This document shows, in pieces, positions 54,403 through 64,000 of a stretch of 64,000 nucleotides of DNA. The position numbers and the translations under genes are program-made. Source of the stretch: Brachionus plicatilis (taxonomy: Eukaryota; Rotifera; Eurotatoria; Ploima; Brachionidae); the NCBI GenBank assembly GCA_010279815.1, contig QEOQ01000378.1, positions 160,926-224,925 on the forward strand. Direction: 5' to 3'. The stretch's first letter is position 1, and each line of letters begins with the position of its first letter. The notes under the pieces were generated by a model. It saw nothing but the letters and a program-made list of their open reading frames with translations. It did not search any database and was not told the DNA's origin.

Positions 54403-57150
54403 CCAACATTTCACATCTTTAATATCATTCCCTATTTATTTTTTTATTTTAATAATTACTTTAATTAGTGACTTATGTTTAAAAACATTTTTTTAATTGA
54501 TTTTTTTATTAAAATAATTTTTTCTACATTAAATAATCTTAAACTAGACTATATTATTAAATTGAGAAGCAAGTTTCTCATTTAATTTTTTTACAAAAAG
54601 CGTAGCATTTTTTAAACTAAATCTTTGTTAGATTAGACTAAATTTTTTTTTTCCTTATTGAATGTGTATGTAAGCGCTAAAAGAAGTTTTATTTGTGATT
54701 TTTGATTGATTTGCAAGTGATTACGGGAGAATAATTCTGTTGTGATTTATAATAAAATATTATAGACTTCTTAACTTCTTTTATATTCAAATGGCTAATG
54801 GTTAGCCTACAACATCATGGCTTAAAAATTATCAGAATCATAAGATTAATTTAGCTTTAAAATTTTAAATGATCGTTTTGATCTTAAAATTTGATCTGAA
54901 ACTTCAATTTGCCTATAATTCGTGATTTTTATTTTTTTTATTAAAATAATAGTTTGGGGAAGACCCCGGGCAGTTTGGAATGGTTGCTAACCTCCCTTTC
55001 AGCCCCCGTGATAAATAGATTTTGATAAAATGAAAAAACAAGATTTTTGAAAAACAGAATCTAATAAATGTTCGACAAAATTATTTTAACTTTTTCTTTT
55101 TAACTAAAATTTGTTTGTTAAGTCACATAACATAATTCGTGATTAAAATTGATCATATTGGACATTTGGAGCAAAAAAAAATTCGTGAAATAGACAGTTT
55201 AACCGAACCTAAAATGAATTTTAGTGACATAATAAATTAATATATAGTTATCAAGCAAATAAAATTACTTATGAAATATTAGTCAGTAGTAAACTTTGAC
55301 ACTTAAAGTAATTTTGGTAAAAATATTATACTATAAGCTTTTATTTATGAATTTTAAAATTAGAAAATAAATTAATTTTTTAAATAGATTTTTTAATTTT
55401 TTTAAAAGGTGATTTTTATGTATCGTATCATACTTATTATACTCATTCAATTTTTATGGATCCATTAATTTTTTTGGAAAAAGGACTTTAGTTCATACTA
55501 CTATTTTAATGAACTAGTGAAATAATACACTGATATCTTGTTTTAAACCAAAACATTTTTTGTTCTGGATAAAAAACTTATTATTACCGATGATGACGAA
55601 GGACTAAATGATGATTAAAAAGGACATTTTACCAATCAAATTTTGTTCTTTGCTGCAACAATTTAAGAAACATTATAAATATCTTAAAGGATTTTGAAAT
55701 AACTAGCTATTAGGAAAAAATTAAACAAATCCTTTTATATATTACATATTCAGCTTTTATTTAACTTATAAAAGAATATTGAATATTTAAAAATATATAA
55801 TTTAAATCATTTAATTGAATCTCGGATCAACATAAACATTTAAACATTCACAGTTATACAAATAAATTGAATGGAATGAGATAAATGAATGATTGAAAAT
55901 GGGTTTTGTATTTAAACCCTTTTTTTTTAAATCATTTAAAATTTAACTAAAATTATTTATTTATTCAATTTATTAATGTAAAACTATTAAAAGAAAAAAA
56001 AAGAAAGAAAAACAATGGCTGAAGAAGTTCTATTACTCAGCGCCATTTAAATTTTGAAATTAACTTAAAAAAAAAAAAAATAAATTCATAATATATTTAT
56101 CTTATCTCCTAAATAAAAACAAAGATTAAAACAAAAGCATATGTAAGCGGCTTAAAGAACAGGTTAGTTCGTAACTAAAATTTCACTTCTTAGTTATTAT
56201 TCCCTAGTTATTATTTATATTATATTAACTATTTTAATTGTTGGTATGTTTATGTTCATAGGCTAAAAGAATTATTTTTAGTGATTTCTGATTGATTTGC
56301 AAGTGTTTATGGGAGAATACTTCTGTTGTGATTTATATTAAAAGATTATAAACTTCATAACTTCTCTAATGTTCAAATTTCAATATCTAACTGGTTAATT
56401 GAATGATTAAATTTGCTAATTTAAATAAGTTGAAAATTTTTTGAATTTAAATGTAAATTATATTTTTCATACAACAAATTATTACTTAAAAAAAACAACA
56501 AAAAATGTTTGATGTTCAATTTCAAATTGAATTGATTAATTCTAACAATATTGACGAAATAGTCAAATTTCTAAATGATAATAATTTAATTAAAAATAAA
56601 GCACTTCTTTTAAAATAAGAAATTGTAAAGAAATGTTGCAAACAATTTAACTGATTTTACAAATGAATATGTTGTTCAGAATGCTCATGTAGGAGGTTAT
56701 TCGAAAACGTGTGTTATAGAAAAGAGAAAAAATGTCAGATCGCTAAAATGTAAAAATTAATACTTGATTTATCTTTTTTTAATTGAGTAATTTTGATATC
56801 AGTCAATTAATTTCAATTTCAAGTTTGATATTGAAAATTCAATATCAATGATATTGAGGTATAAGAGACCCGAAATTTTTTCACTAATTTTTTTTGGATT
56901 TTGGTTCGTTTTTTTTTAAAGAGTTAATTTTTTTTCTTAATGGAAGTTTAAAAAAAAAGATTTATAGGTCTAAAATAAACCTGTGTAGAATTGAGATGCA
57001 ATCAAAAAATTTGAAAATAAAATAGCTTATATTTTTTAACTTCATTGATTAAAATTTTACGTTGCTATAGAAAATAATTTGTTCATAATTTTTACTAAAA
57101 TTTTTTACTTCAAATTTACTCGATATTTTTTAAACGAACTTTATTTTTAA
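54403..57150. other. AT-rich; MITE arm and a decayed ORF only
   Basis: A solo GGCAAATTG-family arm is at 54835-54915. At 56505-56618 a 37-residue frame (MFDVQFQIELINSNN...) stops, and after shifts NEYVVQNAHVGGYSKTCVIE followed by KRKNVRSLKC ends at about 56760; this faintly resembles a FLYWCH or MULE N-terminal finger, but too little is left to assign. Nothing else was seen. Confidence 0.4.
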
Positions 57151-57159
57151 TAAGAAAAG

Positions 57160-57868
57160 ATGAATTTTTATCCAATTTTAAAATCTAAAAAATTGATTAT
57201 ATTTGGAATCTTTTCCGTCATATTATGTCTAAAAGACGAAACAATAATAATAAATCTTTTATTAACCATTCTTGTATCGACAATTTTGTTCATAATGACT
57301 GGAGTTATAAGTCCAAAAAAAAAAGGCAATTAATTTTACTTTTTAAATTTTATCAAAAAATAATTTTAAACTTTAAGATGAGAATAAAATTTTGATTGAA
57401 AAGTCAGAATTGGAAGATTTAAAAAAAAAATTGAATTTAAATAAAAAAAATCAAATTGAATTTAATGAAAATTGGCTGAAAGAAATTGAATTGGAAACGA
57501 AAAAACATTTGGAAAATTTGAAGAGTGAACAAATCAGAAAGATAGATGAGACATTTGAAGATTTTTTAGAAATTTATCATCGATTTTATAGAGACTCTGA
57601 AAACTTTCAAAAAAATTTAGTTGAACGCAATAATTTTTTGGAAGAAGCGTCAAACTTTTTTGAAAAAATGAATGATTGGCAACAGTTTGTATCAAAAAGT
57701 CTCTCAAATTTTAGAAATTTTAAAGACAATGAGTACAAAAGTAAAATAGACGAATCGTCAGAACTTATAATTAACTCCTTGAAAGATTTGGACCAAAAAT
57801 TCAGGCTTGAGAATAACAATGAGGAATTTATTATATATCTAGACAAAAAATTATCAAATTTATGTTAA
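57160..57868 (+). CDS. TM plus coiled-coil protein, copy B (218 aa), GC-AG intron
   Basis: Exon 1 (57160-57325) encodes two hydrophobic stretches (KLIIFGIFSVILCL, then IIINLLLTILVSTILFIM) followed by KKK. A 52-base intron (57326-57377) starts GCAATT and ends TTTAAG. Exon 2 (57378-57868) continues in phase as DENKILIEKSELEDLKKK and a Glu/Lys/Asn-rich coiled coil (KKHLENLKSEQIRKIDETFE; NNFLEEASNFFEKMNDWQQF; IINSLKDLDQKF). Exon lengths sum to 657, exactly 219 codons. The inverted paralog at 40771-41433 has the same intron and the same phase, which supports the model. Predicted to be a small membrane-anchored rod protein; no family recognised. A GC-AG intron is rare, and a retained intron would give a 57-residue membrane peptide instead. 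Confidence 0.55.
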
Positions 57869-57969
57869 AAGTTAAATGTTGTAATTTATTTCCTTGTATT
57901 TAAAATTTAAAAAATAAAAATAAAAAATTGGTTTCATGTTAGCGTAGTTTATTTTAGATTCGATTTCTT

Positions 57970-58750
57970 TTTATTGTACAAAAAACAAATAATTTTTTAA
58001 ACAAATAAACAATTATTGACAATTTTTTTAATTTTTATTATAAGTTTTTGCCAATTACAAAAAAAATAAAAAATAGGCTTTATTGGGTTTAATCAAAAAT
58101 TAGATAGCTTTAAAAAGAGCTTTAAAGATAGTTTGAAAAAATTTTAAATTTTTCAATAATGATTATTTTTAAAAGAATTCAAGATCTCAATCTTTAAATT
58201 ATTAAGTTTATTTTAAAGTGATAAAAATTGCAGATTCAGCATAGAAAGATCATTCAGTAAATGCATAAAATATGATGAATTTTACAAGGTGAAAATCGGT
58301 TCACTTAGTTATTAAATTTTTATTTGATTCTTAGTCTATTTAAATATATTTGATGAGTTATAATTTCATTTAAAAAAATTTTACTAAATTATTATAAAAA
58401 GTAAGAAAGGTAAGGAATTTAAAAATTTTTTCATTTTTTCATAAAAAAATGGAACCAACATATAAAAAAAAATTCAATTTTTGTTTTTATAATTGCCAAA
58501 ATCCTCATTTTTTTTTGCCTGAAGTATTTTGGAATATTTAATACGTAATTTTTCTAAAAGTTACGCATTTAAATCTAAGCTTATGTAAATTGTCCAGAGC
58601 TGTTTAAAAGTCCCAAAAAAAGTCTAAGCCATTTAAAAAAAAAATTTTTAAGTCTTCGCTCGGATTTGTTCGCCCTCTTTTGGAATTAGCGGTGCCTGTA
58701 TGGTCTTCTATTCTTAAGTCTAACTGAAAGAATGTTTTATTAAGTAAAAA
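57970..58750. other. AT-rich, no gene recognised
   Basis: 58240-58330 matches, in inverse orientation, sequence near 50440-50540 and 61890-61980, so pieces of the duplicated block are also present inverted here. A short AAGTC-type arm lies at 58600-58660. Confidence 0.4.
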
Positions 58751-58966
58751 ATAATGTCAAATTAGCATAAAAGTTAAATAAATTTTTAAAGCAGATTTTA
58801 CTTTCGGTGGTCTGCCTCGATTTCTTTTCGACTCGACTTCACATGGCATAACATCGTCAGCTTTTCGTTTTTTTGAACGTCCAGGTCCTCTTTTAATCAA
58901 TTCAACAGGCTCATTTTCTGGATTAACATGACTCATTGGAGGAACAACATTCACTTCACCAGGGGC

Positions 58967-59913
58967 CATACAATTAGACTCGAAAAAAACTCGTACTCGC
59001 CTAACTCGGAAAATTCGAGTTTATACTCGTACCCGTACTCGGCAAACTCGTAAAACTCGAGTATTTACTCGTGTAAAAACTCGAAAAAGTCTAAAAACTC
59101 GAGTTGAAAATTATGAATTTCACTAGTCAAAATTTTTTTTGTGATATTTTTTAATAATTTTTATTATAGTTTATTAGTAAATCAAAATTTAATATCAAAT
59201 CTATTTGAAAATATCCAGACTTGTTTTTAAGTCACAGTTTTAAGTCTAAGTCACAAAAATTTAAGTCAAAGTTATGACTTGACTTTAAATTTTTTTATTT
59301 TAATTAAAATATGGGTTTTTTTTTTAAATTAATAAACATATTTAATTATCTTAAATTTCTAATTTTTTATGATATTTTAACCTCTTTTTTTTTCAGCGCG
59401 ACAGTCCAAAATTCTGGCCGCCAAGCTGAACGGCTAAATGACCGCCCGCTTTACTTAGCCTTATTCTAAAAAAAAATTTTAAGCCATTGGCTTAGACCTA
59501 AAAAAAAGAAAAAATTTAAGTCAAGTCATTGACTTAAAAAAAATAAAAAAAAATTTTTTAAGTCATTGACTTGATTTTAAAATAAAAAAATTTAAAGTCA
59601 AGTCATAACTTTGACTTAAATTTTTGTGACTTAGACTTAAAACTGTGACTTAAAAACAAGTCTGGATATTTTCAAATAGATTTGATATTAAATTTTGATT
59701 TACTAATAAACTATAATAAAAATTATTAAAAAATATCACAAAAAAAATTTTGACTAGTGAAATTCATAATTTTCAACTCGAGTTTTTAGACTTTTTCGAG
59801 TTTTTACACGAGTAAATACTCGAGTTTTACGAGTTTGCCGAGTACGGGTACGAGTATAAACTCGAATTTTCCGAGTTAGGCGAGTACGAGTTTTTTTCGA
59901 GTCCAATTGTATG
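58967..59913. mobile_element. hAT MITE with exact 8-bp duplication CCAGGGGC (947 bp)
   Basis: The ends CATACAATTAGACTCG and CGAGTCCAATTGTATG are inverted with one mismatch. Flanks are CCAGGGGC on both sides (58959-58966, 59914-59921). Subterminal arms have many ACTCG/CGAGT words. The inverted arms extend through the AAGTC-type sequence at 59218-59290 and 59590-59663. Confidence 0.95.
59218..59663. repeat. AAGTC-type palindrome at the centre of the hAT MITE
   Basis: CAGACTTGTTTTTAAGTCAC... and its complement face each other as in the AAGTC MITEs, but the bases outside are inverted (AAAATATC / GATATTTT), not directly repeated. Confidence 0.75.
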
Positions 59914-60329
59914 CCAGGGGCATCATTTAATAAAAAATTTTGACGAAAATTATTTTGATTTTTCTTTCTTCCTGGACGTGGTCTTAGAACAAACTTAGTA
60001 GGTCGCTAATCTGTTAATTTTGAAAATGAAAAAAAATTTCAAATTCTAATTAAAATTATGAAATACTCTTATGCAATTTTTAATACTTAATTTGCAATTT
60101 TATTTCTTAACATCAAAAATATTTTTTATTCTAAACGAATTTGACATAATTCTGTAAAATATTTTTTCATTCTATAGTCTTTTCTTTTAATTCGTCAAAA
60201 GATGCCCCCCAAAAAGAATTTGACTATAAAATTTTACCATTTTTCATTCAATCTTCACAAAATTTGTATTAAAAAAAAAAAGGAGTTTAGTGAATATTTA
60301 AAAAAAAAGCGACAAAAAGGTGTAATAAA

Positions 60330-60408
60330 GATCATCTAGGCATTCGTGATAATAGAGAACGTATTATATTTCTATCATTCTCTATTATCACGAATGGTTC
60401 ATAGATCT
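60330..60408 (+). ncRNA. candidate hairpin RNA with arms matching the OTU-like ORF (copy B)
   Basis: Arms at 60341-60359 and 60378-60396, with the same 19-base stem and loop as copy A; one base differs in the outer stem (CTAG for CGAG). The ORF match is at 60881-60899. Not known to be transcribed. Confidence 0.45.
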
Positions 60409-60634
60409 TTTTTAGAAATTAAAAAAAAAAAGTTTTTTCATTCTTTTGATTTTATGAAGGTATGCCAGTTTTTATAAACACGCATAAAATAAATATATGA
60501 ATTTAAATTAAAAATATATTTCACTATTTTTGTCCTAATTTTTGCAAACAAAAAACGAAACTCTGTTTCTGTACAGTTATTTATGATCCGAAATGCCAGC
60601 AAAAATTAGTTTAACTTTTATCTACCTTTGGCAA

Positions 60635-60641
60635 TATAAAT
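60635..60641 (+). promoter_or_regulatory. probable TATA box, copy B
   Basis: TATAAAT, 100 bases before the ATG at 60735, in the same context as copy A. Confidence 0.4.
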
Positions 60642-60734
60642 ACCTAAGAAAAAACCAAAATTATTACATTCATGACATTTCATCCAACAAATAAGAAAAA
60701 AATTTTGTTAAAAAATTCTTCAGCATAGATAAAA

Positions 60735-61151
60735 ATGAATACTGATCCTGAGACTGTTATTTTTAATGGTCAAATTTTTACAAAAGTAAACACCAAAGAA
60801 AATGATGACTGCTTGCTTGGATTGATTGCAGTCCTTGTTGATGAATATTACTTAAATCTAAAGATGAGAGTACTCAGCTACATTCGTGATAATAGAGAAT
60901 ATTTTAAAAGATTAGTCCCTTTTCAAGAAATTGACAGATTTTGTGAAAATGTTGAACAAAAGATCACATGTGATAATTTGGTGATCATGCAAGCGTTGGC
61001 TGACTGCACCAATTTAAACATCATCATTCACCATAGATCAATTGATACCAATCCTATTTTTTATCAATGTGAAGGTGAACCTATCGCAGAAATAAATGTC
61101 CTACATTCAAAGCAAAAAAAATTCTCTTTTCTCTTACCAACCGCTTACTAG
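60735..61151 (+). CDS. OTU-like protein, copy B (138 aa)
   Basis: Identical to copy A except Glu for Asp at residue 74 and a few silent changes (for example the Leu29 codon). The D-x-x-C-L motif (DDCL, residues 24-27) and the helix containing IRDNRE are intact, and the putative catalytic His position is Lys here too. Intactness of both copies with few replacement changes suggests either recent duplication or retained coding function. The downstream sequence diverges from copy A within about 250 bases of the stop because copy A has insertions. Confidence 0.5.
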   Translation: MNTDPETVIFNGQIFTKVNTKENDDCLLGLIAVLVDEYYLNLKMRVLSYIRDNREYFKRLVPFQEIDRFCENVEQKITCDNLVIMQALADCTNLNIIIHHRSIDTNPIFYQCEGEPIAEINVLHSKQKKFSFLLPTAY

Positions 61152-61389
61152 CTTTGGCACAATGCTGAACCAAAGAGTATTTAATAAATTATTAAATGAA
61201 TTTTTACCTTAGTTAAAATAAAATTTATTTGAAAAATTTTTATTTTAGATTTGTTCAATTTAAATTCAAAATGTTTTTAACTAAAAAATTTAATTTGATT
61301 TTAAAAAATTTAATTTAATTTTATATGACAAATTTGGTTTTCAACATTTGATATGGCATGTTTTAATTTTAAGCAAAAATTATTTTAAA

Positions 61390-62570
61390 TGAAATAAATT
61401 TATTAGTTCCTTTTTTATTTCGTAATTTTACGTTTGATTTTTATTAATTTTGAAGTAACTTTTGCACAGCACAGATAAACATAAATATTTTATTATGTTT
61501 TTAAAATTCATAAATAATTTATTGGTAAATAAAATAATTTAATATTAATTTAATTGATTGATATTAATAAAATAGTTAAAAAAAATTAGCTTTATTATTT
61601 TTATTTGCTAATAAAAAAAAGATGACGAAATGAAATTCCCTTTTTAGTTGATAATGAATAATTCACATCAAATTTAATAAAAACACCTGGATCAATTTAA
61701 ATTAAATTTTTTTCATCATCAAGATTTTTTCTTTAAAATTGAAAATTTAATATGAAAATTTTTATATTTTAATAGAAACGTTATTACAAAAATTTATGTC
61801 TAAACTAATCTTTTATTTTTTCAAAAAAATTTTAAACAATAATTTTTCCATACTGTGTTGCAAAATTTATGTTTTCTCAATTAGGTGAAACAATGTAAAT
61901 CTTGTAAAATTTATCATATATTTTGCATTAAGTGAATTAGATTTAATCAAAAAATCAGATGAATGATGATAAAATTGTTTTTTATTTAGAAAAATAATTA
62001 ATCAAAAACAAATTTTTTATTTCCAAACACTTTCTCAGTAATTAATCTCGTTAGAAGAATATATTTTATAAATTATTTGATTGCAGAAAAATATTTTAAT
62101 GAATCAATTTTATTTGAAATACATAAGTAAAAATTGTCTTTTGAATTAAAAATTAAACCTTTAGACTTCTAATAATTTTTAAAAGAATTGACAAGAAAAA
62201 CTTTTATTTTGTTATTTTTCGAGTGCTAAATAAGACTTGTGCAAAAGTCAAGTGAAATATTTTTGGAAGCGTTTTTTATTTCTTTAATTTTCTTAACAGA
62301 AGAAAATAAAATAGTTTTAATTTAATTTTTTTATTATGTAAAGACTTTGCAGAACCCACGACCACTTATTGCTGACAGTAAATAGTGATGGTCATCAATT
62401 TCCAACTTCTTAATTCCTGACTTTGCCACTGCTTCTTTTCTCAAAGCTTACATTGAACGCAAAATACCAATTATAAAATAAATTTTATTAGATTATTAAC
62501 TTTTAAAAAAAATTTATAATTATTTTCAAAAAATTAAGATAAAATATTTATTTAGGAAATTTAATTGAAA
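61390..62570. other. spacer between OTU-like ORF and TAF10, copy B
   Basis: AT-rich sequence partly homologous to 50090-50560 and 51540-51990 in copy A. No gene seen. Confidence 0.5.
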
Positions 62571-62578
62571 AAAATATT

Positions 62579-63142
62579 TTACATAAAATAATAAGGCTTT
62601 TTTACATTGATACCATACTCACTCAACACATTGCTTAAATCTTCCAAAGTCAAAACCAGACCAGTGGCATTTTTGTTGGCACCCGAGCCTTGTGCCTGAT
62701 TAGTAGAACCTTGGTTGGCGTTAGTGTTTGAAGCAGATGCGTTGGCTGCATTTCCTTGCACAGTAGTTTTAGACTTTAATTTGTGATGTTGCATCACATC
62801 ATTAACAATCTCTGATATAAATTTTTGGCTAGCTATGGATATTATTTTGACCAACTTAGGGTCATTGACAATGAAACCAGTTTTTTTCATGTAGTGATTG
62901 ACCACTGTTTCAGGCAAGGTGGTGTGCACGTCTTTCAATTGAGAGCAAAACTCGTCCAAAATTTCCCCCGGAGTCTTAGTCTCTGTGTCTAGAATAAAAC
63001 TATCTTCATCTTCGTTCTCGTCCTGATTCATACTTTCGCCATTGCTGTCCAAGATTTCATTATCGTCAAGCTTCAAGTCCTGCTGGTTCAGGTCAATTGA
63101 GTTTAGCATGTCTATATCCTGGTTGTTCATTAAATCATCCAT
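62579..63142 (-). CDS. TAF10: TFIID/SAGA subunit TAF10, copy B
   Basis: 187 residues from ATG 63142, differing from copy A only at the fifth residue (Met for Leu). All histone-fold blocks, the low-complexity loop and the GINVKKPYYFM end are intact, so both genes could be functional. The upstream block with GACGCCGCTTGGAACGGTAA (about 63306) is conserved. Two full TAF10 genes 10.6 kb apart are unusual for a subunit whose stoichiometry matters; unmerged alleles at a duplicated locus or a recent true duplication are the alternatives. Confidence 0.96.
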   Translation of the reverse strand: MDDLMNNQDIDMLNSIDLNQQDLKLDDNEILDSNGESMNQDENEDEDSFILDTETKTPGEILDEFCSQLKDVHTTLPETVVNHYMKKTGFIVNDPKLVKIISIASQKFISEIVNDVMQHHKLKSKTTVQGNAANASASNTNANQGSTNQAQGSGANKNATGLVLTLEDLSNVLSEYGINVKKPYYFM

Positions 63143-63519
63143 TTCTGACTTTAATTCAAACAAAACAAGATATTAAAATATTTTTTTAAATTATAAATTT
63201 TTAGACTTGGCATATTTTTTGTCTCTGTCTGGATGTCATTAGAATATTGTCAAAAAAAATTTTGAAAGTAAAATTTTATTTTTATTAGGTTACCCTAAAA
63301 TTCATGACGCCGCTTGGAACGGTAACTAAAAAAAACATTTTTTTTATTTTATTTATTAAATTATATATTAGTAGATAAAAATTCTTTTCATATAATAAAT
63401 CTTTGTTTGACATCAGAATTATGGCATTATGATTTAATTTTTCATCAAATTCAGGAAGTTAGTTTGAGATGCTTAAATTTTTTTTTCGTACTTTATTTTT
63501 TCACATTGAAAAATTGTCA

Positions 63520-64000
63520 AAAAAAATTAGAATATTGTCAAAAAAAATTTTGAAAGTAAAATTTTATGAATAATTTTAAGTCAAGTATATGACTAAAAAT
63601 TTTTTTTAAAGTTATAACTTTTACTTAAATTTTTGTGACTTAGACTTAAAACTGTGACTTAAAAACAAGTCTGTGAAAAACTTGCATAAGTTTCACAAAT
63701 TTAACCAACAAATATTTTTTTATTTACTGATCAAAAAGTTTCTTGTCAAGACAATGTATTTTTCATCTTTTCAACTCAATCGAAAAGATTTTTCAGTGCC
63801 AAAAAAAATTAAAAATTCAAATAAGATTATTAAATTGACTGAAAGAGAAAAACAATTAAAAATAATAAAATTATGTTGAAAGAAAATTTTTTTTTACGAA
63901 CAGTTTTTATATTCATTAAATCATCAAAACTACATATTTTTTTTTTTTTTGTTATCTATGCCCTATTTAAGCTCCGATTAAAAAAAAACGAAAATTAAAA
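63520..64000. other. AT-rich end of window with an AAGTC-type arm
   Basis: 63590-63672 matches the right arm of the AAGTC palindrome at 59590-59663 (GTGACTTAGACTTAAAACTG). An open frame at 63673-63879 has no recognised motif. Confidence 0.4.

Larger units (their letters stand above)
58757..60010 (-). pseudogene. AT-hook protein gene split by a hAT MITE
   Basis: On the minus strand an exon starting after an acceptor (AATTAACAG, at 60011) encodes RPTKFVLRPRPGRKKNQN and LLNDAPG, reaches the MITE at 59913, and continues beyond it at 58966 as APGEVNVVPPMSHVNPENEP, then KRGPGRSKKRKADD and KRNRGRPPK. The two halves join in frame across one copy of the 8-bp duplication. Three basic G-R-P-type hooks suggest an AT-rich DNA minor-groove binder (HMGA-like or a transposase tail). 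A donor-like GTAAAA follows at 58801. With 947 bases of MITE in the exon the protein cannot be made unless the insert is spliced out. No partner exons were identified, so the gene itself may already be a fragment. Confidence 0.6.
60213..63510. repeat. segmental duplication, copy B
   Basis: Counterpart of 47207-52925, in the same orientation. Gene order hairpin, OTU-like ORF, TAF10 is kept, with less inserted sequence between the genes. Confidence 0.92.

Overview
This is an AT-rich eukaryotic (metazoan) window with short introns of about 50-120 bases and a very heavy load of transposable elements. Host-type genes are few: a Nopp140/NOLC1-type nucleolar phosphoprotein, a Polycomb RING-finger protein (PCGF/Psc type), an Ajuba-family three-LIM protein, and two copies of TFIID subunit TAF10. 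Together these point to an animal. Compactness, AT bias and the transposon mix fit a small invertebrate such as a monogonont rotifer, but that placement is an inference.

Layout. 1-4.3 kb: 3' two thirds of a Ty3/gypsy retrotransposon (RT, RNase H, integrase, an extra 3' ORF, PPT and LTR). 5.2-7.7 kb: a decayed second gypsy element on the minus strand holding a pogo-like MITE. 8.7-11.7 kb: broken gag genes, one split by a hAT MITE. 12-19 kb: fragments of non-LTR retrotransposons (LINEs) and TIR elements, one carrying a stand-alone BED-like zinc finger. 20.2-23.9 kb: the Nopp140 gene with about 29 near-identical repeats. 26.7-27.5 kb: a foldback element with tandem-repeat arms. 27.7-28.7 kb: the PCGF gene. 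29.4-33.5 kb: a LINE interrupted by a Tc1-like element, then nested hAT elements. 34.2-35.3 kb: the Ajuba-like gene. 35.6-38.1 kb: a tandem duplication in which one copy is the empty site and the other carries a TA-flanked element with a four-exon gene. 38.4-46 kb: LINE, hAT and a 3.1 kb TIR element with an AT-hook/PHD-like pseudogene. 47.2-52.9 and 60.2-63.5 kb: two copies of a segmental duplication, each with a hairpin, an OTU-like ORF and TAF10. 57.2-60.0 kb: a TM plus coiled-coil gene (inverted paralog of 40.8-41.4 kb) and an AT-hook gene split by a hAT MITE.

The strongest leads for something undescribed are: (1) a 78-base hairpin upstream of the OTU-like ORF whose 19-base arms are identical and antisense to codons of that same ORF, present in both duplicates; (2) a family of TA-flanked palindromic elements with TTTACGTAA-rich termini, one member with an intact, in-phase four-exon gene that is not a recognisable transposase and another with a related last exon; (3) a small TM plus coiled-coil gene pair with a shared in-phase GC-AG intron. 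Many element ends were fixed by exact 8-bp or TA target duplications, and three insertions can be compared with an empty or continuous site inside this window.
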